64,000 nt of DNA from Cylicocyclus nassatus (taxonomy: Eukaryota > Nematoda > Chromadorea > Rhabditida > Strongylidae): assembly GCA_958299035.1 (NCBI GenBank), contig CATQJL010000305.1:57738486-57802485 (forward strand), read 5' to 3'. The notes beneath the pieces are model-generated. The model made no database searches, was not told where the DNA came from, and was given only the letters and a program-made list of their open reading frames with translations. Both the position numbers and the translations under genes were made by a program. Shown in pieces: positions 56,644-64,000 of this stretch. How positions within the stretch are numbered: position 1 is the stretch's first letter; the number at the start of each line of letters is the position of its first letter.

Positions 56644-57207
56644 CCTTCGATTGTTCCAGAACCTGTCATAGAATAAAACTATAATTTCCCATTGGGTAAG
56701 TGCCTGAAATGGACAGTCATCAGTGTTATATGATACAACACTCAACCTTCAACATCTTTCTGTCATAGATGCACTGCTCCGAAAGTATTGACTGAATTTT
56801 ACTTGTAGTCAGTGATGATGGTTCTCCAATGACGCTGACTGACAGTGATACATTGAGCCATTAGAGGCAAACTTCTCTTGCGTGCCGTGATCGAACAACA
56901 GCTAAACCTTGGAGATGACAGGCGACAACCGACGTGGCTTCTCATAATAGACGCTTGAAAAGCCGTCGCAGCCCTATTTTCTTTCTCATTGCCCAATGCT
57001 GTGCAACAGTTATTCCAGCTCTGTTCCAATAGGGACTCAATAATGATTCTAACACAAATCCACCAACCAAAAAGAGAGACTGCCGCAACTGGGGATGGGA
57101 TCAGTTCAGAACCTGCTGTCAAAGAAAACGCCACAATCGCCATCTGAACGCATTTTGTTGCTCACTTACTTTCCTGAGCAAGCACTGATGACCATCTCAT
57201 TTCCTAG

Positions 57208-57468
57208 CTGCATGTTTACATAACGTCTTAGGGGAGAATGATGGCGTAAGTATGGGAAGAAATATATGAAGCTGTTTTTTGCAGTACAATAGCATCCTTA
57301 GCAAACCAGGGATGGAAATCGAGTGGCTTTACTGGAAAGATGCGCATGTGGAGTATTTCATGAGATGTACACATAGCATCATGTGTGTAGAATACTATTG
57401 TGATGTGAGCAGCAGAGTGAGCAGATGTGCATATTTGATTTTTTTTATAGGCAGAACATAGAGACTAA
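57208..57468 (+). CDS. Three-exon gene end, cysteine-containing protein
   Basis: Exons 57208-57245 (acceptor TTTCCTAG, donor GTAAGT), 57285-57404 (acceptor TTTTTTGCAG, donor GAT|GTGAGC) and 57451-57468 (acceptor TTTTTTTTATAG). Introns are 39 and 46 nt, and all junctions are in phase. The reading is ACLHNVLGENDG, YNSILSKPGMEIEWLYWKDA and onwards through FMRCTHSIMCVEYYCD to AEHRD and TAA. Five cysteines suggest a secreted or disulfide-rich product. The 5' exons are not resolved; a possible one after TTTTACTTGTAG near 56808 reads SDDGSPMTLTD. No family recognised. Confidence 0.5.
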
Positions 57469-57639
57469 ACTAAACTTGGATAGCTTATCAAACACCCAAA
57501 TGTCATTATAAAGAATCATTTTTAGGACTGAAATTACTGCCTTGGTTCTTCAAAATTGTCCTTAACTTTCAATTCTCAAGGGAAAAAAGGCAATTGACAA
57601 GATCTTGAAAGAACAAAAAAGAGACTTGGAATCACTTAG

Positions 57640-58150
57640 CTAAAATAAAGGTGCCCGGTGCCTCAAGCATATACTACAAAGGATTCAGGAGAAAACTCAA
57701 GACTGCGCCTTGTAGTCTGTCATTGATGGGACCTTCGGCGATACGAACAGCATTCATACAGACCTTGCTGGCGTGAGCATAACGGTGTGAAACCTAAACT
57801 CACCCGAGGTGAACGCTACAGTATTCTGAAGAACAACTATCTACTTGAAGCGTCGTGCCTATTGAAGAACGAGTCGTCGTAAGGAGATTTCCCAAATCGG
57901 ATCACATGCGTCGATTTTCTACACGTTCACCTTCAATAAAACATTTTGAGCGACCATGCGGCGACTCCAAACGCTGCAATCTAAAAGTGCTCTTGCGCCT
58001 GATTTTCAACTATATCTTAAATTTAGGAAACTGGTCTTGACTTACTCCCATGTATGTCAGCAACTCCTTGAGTCCAAAGTACACCGTCCACCTCTGTCAC
58101 TAGAGGGTCTTCTCCAGCAGATGATCTATGGAAGTGCTAGATTCATATAA
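57640..58150 (+). CDS. Coding-like segments, unresolved
   Basis: A segment ending CTGGC|GTGAGC near 57777 reads KTAPCSLSLMGPSAIRTAF plus IQTLLA. A 64-codon frame with a true ATG at 57956 reads LAPDFQLYLKFRKLVLTYSH and LEGLLQQMIYGSARFI. The junctions between them were not resolved. It could be a gene or a decayed retroelement. Confidence 0.22.
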
Positions 58151-58189
58151 GCGATGAGCTCAAACCATACCTTCGATAGTCTAGAGACA

Positions 58190-58260
58190 GGGCGTCAAAA
58201 GTGAAGGTTGTTTAAAACATCTGACGTCATAAATAGTGAAGGTTGTTTAAAGAAGATCGG
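58190..58260. repeat. Direct repeat GTGAAGGTTGTTTAAA
   Basis: Two copies about 38 bp apart; GTGAAGGTTG also occurs near 59425 and GTGAAGGTTA near 59456. Confidence 0.5.
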
Positions 58261-58861
58261 AGAAGAGAATATGACGTAAAACAGATATAAAAAGCAAAAG
58301 AAACAGCTGGAAACCGGATAAAAGCGCTGCAAAGAGGTCTGAAATCTTTCATTTGGCGGCTTTTCAAAGCGCAAGTTTTCGCTTCAAGACCAGCAATTCG
58401 TAACACGGGGCTTTGATTTTTGATGCGTCCTTTAAATTTTTACCCCCGCATTGACGTTCCCGTTTCCTGGGACGTTGTCTGGATTGTTACGCTTATTGTT
58501 CTGAGCAATAATCGCCCAAGCTGGAAAAAAATCGATGCGAAAGCACTGAAACAGAACAAGGCAAAGAAAAACGCACTTTTTACGATTTTTCGCAAAAAAT
58601 TCTACCATAATTGAAGGGGTAACGGCTGGGTGGTTGTCTCCATTACGAACAGAAGCAAGATTTATAGAATGCACGAAAAAACCGCGTGAAAATAGTTAAG
58701 ATAGGAGAAAAACAAGGGATTTTCGAAAACAAGGTTTTTGCCGGATTTCTCGATCAAACTAAAAATATGGTTCTGGGAGGTTGTCGGCGTGAAAATATAG
58801 ATCAAGAGCTTCGAAATGATATATAGCTTGCTAAAATTGGTTTCGAAACAGCGAAGAAAAG

Positions 58862-58981
58862 GGTACCAGAGCCAAATGCCCCGCGCCCCGCGTTTGGGGT
58901 AGCGAGGTAGCGCGCAACCCGCGGAGACGCAGACGAGCAGCGGAGACAGACCAGAGCCGACAGGGCATTTGGCTCTGGTAG
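58862..58981. repeat. Hairpin with GGTACCAGAGCCAAATGCCC arms
   Basis: The left arm pairs with GGGCATTTGGCTCTGGTAG at 58961-58979. The loop is GC-rich (GCGAGGTAGCGCGC). Confidence 0.6.
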
Positions 58982-59202
58982 TAGATCTCCGCGGGGTCTC
59001 AACGAAACCCTGCAACATTATATATCATTCTGATCGCCATGACACGGCGAGGAGAACTGACAACGTCCCAAGCTTTGAAAATCACTCATTAACGAGATAG
59101 ACCAACGTTTTCGTGCGCGACTCTCTGCGCAAATTTTATGCGAAGTTTCTCGTTTTTATTTAACTCCTGTAGCTTTCCTAAACTTCTGAACCTCGATTTT
59201 AT

Positions 59203-59610
59203 TCAAATGAAAGGATAACTGAGAAATTTTGCCTTGAATTCTGGCGAAGAGTCCACAGAAACCTTCTTTTTAAGGTAAAAAAGGCTATAAAAACGCAAAT
59301 TCTCGGTTTCGCTGGATAAGCTAAAGCTATTATTCCCTATATTTGCTTCATCAACATTCGTTCCGATATAGTCAGGATAATAACATCCGGGGCGAAGCCC
59401 CGGATGACTTCTGTTTTTTTCCAGGTGAAGGTTGTGTCCCCCCATACTCCTCAAAGTGAAGGTTACCAGAGTACGTGGCTCTATGTTTCGAGGGTATGGC
59501 TCAAACCCTCCTTTCGAATATTTTGCGAGTGGGATTCGCTTGCATATATAATACTCCATAAAAGATAGAGTTTTAGAACATGTCAGCTTTGGGTTTAGAA
59601 ATTCATCCAC
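59203..59610 (-). other. 135-codon open frame, status unclear
   Basis: A minus frame with EPRTLVTFTLRSMGGHNLHL and GCYYPDYIGTNVDEANIG. A perfect hairpin ATCCGGGGCGAAGCCCCGGA, T lies inside it at 59386-59406, which argues for repeat rather than gene. Not assigned. Confidence 0.15.
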
Positions 59611-60139
59611 CCTTATGGAGAGTGGCCAACTATTCCGCCTAATCAGTGAGAATTTCTGATCTTGGAGAATGCCATAGTTTTACCTTAGCATTTTTATAAA
59701 GAATCCATCCAGAGAAAGAGTCAATAACTAATTATCTGTTACAAATCGCTCTCATTTTCCATGTCTTGATACTACTCAAACAACCTCACGTTGCTGCTAT
59801 CGGCTCACGTTGCTGCTATCGGTCGCATGTACACCTTAGTAAGTGATATTTTCATTACATGAAAAAGTGAAGTTTAAGATATAAGATTACTCGCTTTTAT
59901 TCAAAATACGATAGTTTTTCGATTTCAGTAACTTCAATTTCCAACAAATCGCTTGTTTGGAGTATTATTCCGAAGATAAATTTCGACTCGCTGAGCTCCT
60001 TTTGATCATTTCAAGTGTTGGTTTGCTTACGCCAACTTACATTTAGTTTAGCAAGAAGTGAGAATAACTGACCGGTAGAGACATCAAAGGGCCAGATTGC
60101 TTGATGTACAGAGCGTAGCATGAAACTCAGTCACAGATT

Positions 60140-60600
60140 GCTAAAAACGAGGCCCATTATCCGCAACGGAATTCAACCTGCGGGTATCGTATTCACGATT
60201 TTCAGTATCGTAGTTTTCCTTGCCACTGATCTCCAGGTTGAGTTTCTTGTCATTGGGGGTTGATGTGCTCTTCCTCGCGCTCATCCACATCGCAGTTGCC
60301 TTCACTGTAGCCCATCTTGACCAAGGTGACAATGGATGTTTTAAACAGAATGCTCACATTAACACCGTCTTGCTCCTATTATTCATAGGTTTTAGGCTTT
60401 TGTTGAAGAAGAAAGAAGCAGAGAGCATTTGCTTCTGCACAACGATCCTGATGATGGCGTAAGAGGGTGTTAAAAACGCAAGGTAATCCAATTTGACACA
60501 TCTTAACGTTTGCATGCATCATGATGCAATTCCACTTTATACGGTAGACTAGATCGCTTGAGGACCACTGCAAACGAAGTGCAGACAAGTCCATGTTTAG
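60140..60600 (-). CDS. Coding-like exons, unresolved
   Basis: A 53-nt intron (60357-60305) with GTGAGC and CTACAG joins a frame ending NNRSKTVL to an acidic end (EGNCDVDEREEEHINPQ, stop). The same region has another open frame with KKLNLEISGKENYDTENREY. Upstream, TTCGTTTGCAG near 60558 could start an exon. Several phase choices are possible, so the product is uncertain. Confidence 0.25.
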
Positions 60601-60684
60601 CCAACGCCTTCAGAAAAGCGAGAATGTGCTAACAGAAATTTTGCATCACGCATGCTTTAAAGACGCATCCTCAGCGCAGACGAT

Positions 60685-61367
60685 TTACGGTACAAAAGGT
60701 CGGCTTTCGTAGTCAACTGGGTCACGACTAATCTTGCTAAAACGCTGCTTTAAGATGAACTGACAATTGATGGCACTGAAGGTAGTGTTCAGGGTGCGAT
60801 ACCTGTTCTGAATGGCGAGGACAACAGTCTCAAAAGCTTTATATTATCTGTGGATATACCAGCTTCAAATCGTAAAACAGAACTGTAATAGAGATGCGGA
60901 ATCTCAACGATACCAACATTTCACAAACGCGAAGGAGTACAAGTAGGAGTCTGGCGGAACACATGCTTTGTGTAACACAGAACAGATTTGGCAGTTTTTG
61001 CAATTCAACTACAGTATCCGCGCGCCATTTATAGGGTATTCGTATGGGAACCGTCTGTGTCTCAGCAAATTTGAAGACGGCTGTCAAGTCTATTCGAGTC
61101 TATGCGTTATAGAGTAGGATGCCAGGAGTAGTGCATTGGTCGTGGATTCTATTCCAATGGTTGAATTTTACGTGTAAGCTATTTGGCTAACTTCGATGGG
61201 ATACTTAATACCTCTGAGAGGCTCTTCGTTTTCGAATTCTTGCTTTTTTGCATGTAGAGAAGATTGACTATATTAGTATAACGATTTCGACTATTTCTGT
61301 TTCCATCTAAAGTGGTCAGTAGTAGTGTTCTAGTATTTTCCTTGATTTGCACGTGAAATTCATTTAA
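60685..61367 (-). CDS. Three-exon gene end, unknown protein
   Basis: Exon A (61367-61212) reads ENTRTLLLTTLDGNRNSRNR and ends GAG|GTATTA. Exon B (61099-60860) reads FKFAETQTVPIRIPYKWRAD, TVVELQKLPNLF and onwards. Exon C (60807-60685) reads NRYRTLNTTFSAINCQFILK and ends ESRPFVP then TAA. All junctions are phase 0; introns are 112 and 52 nt. The last third of exon B is hydrophobic and could be intronic instead. The upstream frame runs into a TTAA element at 61368, so the gene is interrupted there or starts near it. No family recognised. Confidence 0.4.
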
Positions 61368-61740
61368 CACATTGACGACCAAAGCCCTTCTCGGACCAGT
61401 TAACATTTTTCAGATAAAATCACGCACAATTCCACTTACAGTACATATACAATAGCGTTGGAATGCTGGCAAAATCAGTAGAGGTTGTATCTAGATTCAG
61501 CATAAAAGAAAACTCCCAGAGTTGATTTGAAACAAATTATATCCATTTCAATGGGAGCCATGGTGTGTCAAGCCTTGACACACCATGGCCTGTAGTAAAC
61601 CCCCCGTACGTGCTGACGTATAGCTCGGAGTCTGCCGTGACATGTGCTGACTACCATGGAGCGAGGCAGGCAAGGCGGCTATCCTTTATCATTGCCGGCG
61701 AACGCAATAAATGCGAAGCGCCAGGGTAGTCCCACTTTGT

Positions 61741-61800
61741 CGCTATATATCGCGACATATCGCGACATATAGCGACATATTGCGACATGTCGTGACGGAC
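61741..61800. repeat. (CGACATAT)n-like short tandem
   Basis: ATATCGCGACATATCGCGAC and ATATAGCGACATATTGCGAC, six imperfect units inside the TTAA element. Confidence 0.6.
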
Positions 61801-62465
61801 GAGACGGCGAAATACTTTGTCCATCATGGAGACGCAGAGACATAGCGCAAGACCAGAGCTCGACTACGCCAACCTCGCAATAGGTCGCACATGCACACAG
61901 TTCTCTATAACGCACGTCGACTGCAATCAATATCAACAGCTGACAAGCGCCTAACCGCTCGACCAACGTGCCTCTCCCCACTTCTTAGGTATTCTTGCTG
62001 CTCTACGCTTTGGCATTCAGAAAAAGTGAGTTTATTTCGATTGAAAAGTTTATTAGATTCGTTTATGGTCATACTTTATCGTGCTTACGCTAAATTTCTT
62101 CTTTATTCACATGATGCATTTCATTTGTGCACCAAATCTCTTCTTCATGCCAAAAATGGTCAAATAGTCAATTTTTCTTTCAATCTCAGTAGTTTACATC
62201 ACATAATTTTGCTGAATTGCTATTCGCTAGCCGTGTACTTCTCGTTCCCTTTCGTTTTTGAGAGAAAGGGTCGTCTGGCTTACGGCTAAGAGAACAGCCT
62301 TTTTTTTGAAAAGACCAAGGTAGTGAATGTTTGATAATGTCCTGATATTTCCTATGCATGCCAATATAGTGTATCTTGGCTGCCAGCTTTCTTTACCAAC
62401 AAGAAATTTGCTGATTTGTGTCTTTGCAAGAAAATACGACTACCTGGCAAACTGCAAAAGGTAAC

Positions 62466-62535
62466 ATGGCGCGGAATTCGAACCCAGCACCTTTAGCACA
62501 CTCCCTCGTGACACTGGCGCTGCGCCACCTGCGCA
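62466..62535 (-). ncRNA. tRNA-like/SINE piece
   Basis: The minus strand has an A-box-like GGTGGCGCAGCGCC and a canonical B box GGGTTCGAATTCC, with GTGGCGC/GCGCCAT able to pair as an acceptor stem. The body is too short and lacks a good anticodon arm. It is likely tRNA-derived. Confidence 0.3.
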
Positions 62536-63146
62536 CTATCTACAAAGCGCCTTGGATAGACTTGTTTCAAAGCATTTGCACGTATAGAACTTCAGTACTA
62601 AGGAACCAGGCGCTGCGAAAATAACTGCATATTCGGTCATACTGGTTTTGCTACAATTCCCCATTTGCTATGTGCACCTTGTCCTTCGTTTTAGTAGAAT
62701 TCGGCAGTGTTCGTACGTATAGCGCAGCGCGCGTAAGCGCTGTTATCGCGGGTCATCAGCGGTTCGATGACGTGCGGAGACGCTCGTTTTGCGGCCCCTG
62801 CGGATAGCTCGCTATAGTCTTGCGAGATACTTCGAGCTATCACGACATAGTCCCTCTATGTTGTGACAATCAGGAGGGGTTTACTACGGGCCCATGTGTG
62901 TCAAGCGGTCGTCAATGTGTTAAACTGTAAATTCCAAGCTCGAGATCTCAAGACAAAACGAACCTATTAAGCTGATATGTTGGCTGAATATGTAAGCGAG
63001 TCAAGGATGAGAATGATTGCATTTCTGACAACTTGTCACTAACTGTTTGGTAGAATCCCATTTTTCCATTAACAAACATAAACTCAGCTACAAATCTTGG
63101 TGGCTGGTTAGCCATTTATGGACTTGTTCAATTTTGAACTCTTATA

Positions 63147-63424
63147 CAGTCGCTTCATTTCATATGATCATGTGTGCCCTTGCACACACAGTCCACTTTG
63201 GCGTCCTCATCCTGGATTTCCAATCGCAAAAACGCAAGAGACTTACCGATTATTATTGATCACATCAATTTGAGGTGACTAGTAACTAAAAAGGAAAGAA
63301 AATGCAAAGAACACCTTGGAAACACTTATCTGAAGGCTTGTTTCTCCCACGAATCCAGGATGGGGACGCCAAAGGTGAACTGTGTGTGCAATGACACACA
63401 TGATCATATGAAATGAAGCGACTG
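63147..63424. mobile_element. TA-flanked MITE with CAGTCGCTTCA ends
   Basis: 78-bp arms: CAGTCGCTTCATTTCATATG and beyond pair with CATATGAAATGAAGCGACTG. TA lies on each side (63145-63146, 63425-63426), as in Tc1/mariner elements. The 70-codon frame over it is not a gene. Confidence 0.75.
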
Positions 63425-63426
63425 TA

Positions 63427-64000
63427 GCTTGATTCAGTGATAGAGAACATGGCTGCCTAATCGCGCTTGGAAATCGAAGCCCTCTTTTTGTCGGTACTTC
63501 GTGCAGGACGGTATCTAGCCAAATAGCTTTGCGTTCTCGGTCGTGTTGTGGAGCTGTGGAGAGCTAACTGTGAAGTTCTCATGTAAGCGCTCGCCCATTA
63601 GAAATTAGCTTACTCGTATCTACCTGTAGCGGTCATGTTTCTCAATCAAGTTACTGTAGTCTGTCTACAAGACACAACGCATTTAATGGACGTCTTCAGA
63701 TTGTCATCTTTCTCAGTCGGGGCCAGAGCTCGGCAAGAGATGGTTTCCCGAAATTACAAAAAAATGAAGTTTCCTTCGACTTCACACTAAAACTACGACA
63801 TCCGCCGTGAGATATTAGAAGAGAAAATACATGAAAAGAAACGGAACAAAGCAAAACAAAAAACACCAAAAAAGCATCAAATAAACAAGATCATATTCGT
63901 ATTTTCCGGATTGGCGGCGTGATGTATCCAGCGAGCAGCACTACGCGTCTGGAGCAGCGTTGCCGCTGCCATTCAAAATTTTCAAGGGGCTGTAACTAAG
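63427..64000. other. Intergenic stretch at window end
   Basis: No gene or repeat recognised. Confidence 0.35.

Larger units (their letters stand above)
61368..62919. mobile_element. piggyBac-like non-autonomous element
   Basis: TTAA on both sides (61364-61367, 62920-62923) and 13-bp terminal repeats CACATTGACGACC / GGTCGTCAATGTG. A second inverted pair lies inside (CTTGACACACCATGGCCTGT at 61573 against the inverted right subterminal text at about 62876-62908). TTAA and 13-bp ends are the piggyBac signature. No transposase is seen; the 132-codon frame at 61891 is not recognisable. Confidence 0.7.

Noticed and set aside
56160..56703. Minus-strand exon chain (TTTCAG at 56704, 41 open codons, then GC-rich exon)
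   Set aside because: The opposite strand has better acceptors, a GTAAGG donor, a stop and AATAAA; the minus frames are likely shadows.
56799..57143. 114-codon minus frame with hydrophobic start
   Set aside because: No splice partner fits its phase, and the plus strand is also partly open; left unassigned.
63047..63259. 70-codon frame
   Set aside because: Its second half lies in the arm of a TA-flanked MITE.

Overview
The window is repeat-rich eukaryotic DNA, most likely from a nematode. The evidence is short introns (39 to about 160 nt where I can pair the ends) with TTTCAG-like acceptors, AATAAA signals just after candidate stop codons, a decayed RTE-clade LINE, a CR1-like LINE, and many TTAA-, TA-, TAA- and 8-bp-TSD elements. 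I lean towards a strongylid-like (clade V) worm. That is inference from the style of the elements and no database was searched. No long host gene is visible. Host genes appear as small multi-exon models in the gaps between repeats, and all of them are splice predictions read by eye.

Layout. 0-13 kb: unique AT-rich DNA with small MITEs and candidate exons at 8.2-8.5, 9.2-9.5, 10.3-10.8(-) and 11.2-11.4(-) kb. 13.0-16.8 kb: a large nested foldback region made of palindromic short-word arrays. 16.85-20.73 kb: a decayed CR1-like LINE. 20.7-25.1 kb: foldbacks, a Helitron-like end, and a mariner-like MITE that carries a nested TTAA element. 25-35 kb: sparse MITEs and a well-supported 3' gene end on the minus strand at 32.8-33.3 kb. 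35.0-40.7 kb: two RTE copies in the same orientation, the second inserted in a solo LTR; both the LTR and the RTE have target-site duplications. 43.4-46.0 kb: a 2.5-kb foldback with 0.9-kb arms. 46.2-46.9 kb: a two-exon gene for a secreted cysteine-rich protein. 47.0-50.75 kb: a Helitron-like element, a foldback and a G-rich TTAA element abutting one another. 51.6-52.2 kb: two exons. 52.46-55.37 kb: a 2.9-kb TIR element containing a ~125-bp tandem array and two hAT-type MITEs. 55.4-61.4 kb: the most gene-like stretch, with plus-strand models at 56.0-56.6 and 57.2-57.5 kb and a minus-strand model at 60.7-61.4 kb. 61.4-62.9 kb: a piggyBac-like TTAA element. 63.1-63.4 kb: a TA-flanked MITE.

The most unusual signal is a dispersed two-part module. 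It has a GTCGAAGTGG part, then AATCCAAATCTGCCTTC, then GGAGTTATG, and it recurs in both orientations at about 21, 30, 41, 43.6 and 45.8 kb, usually as arms of foldbacks. Partial versions occur at 13.1, 16.6, 34.9 and 45.2 kb. Stretches not listed as features hold nothing I could recognise.
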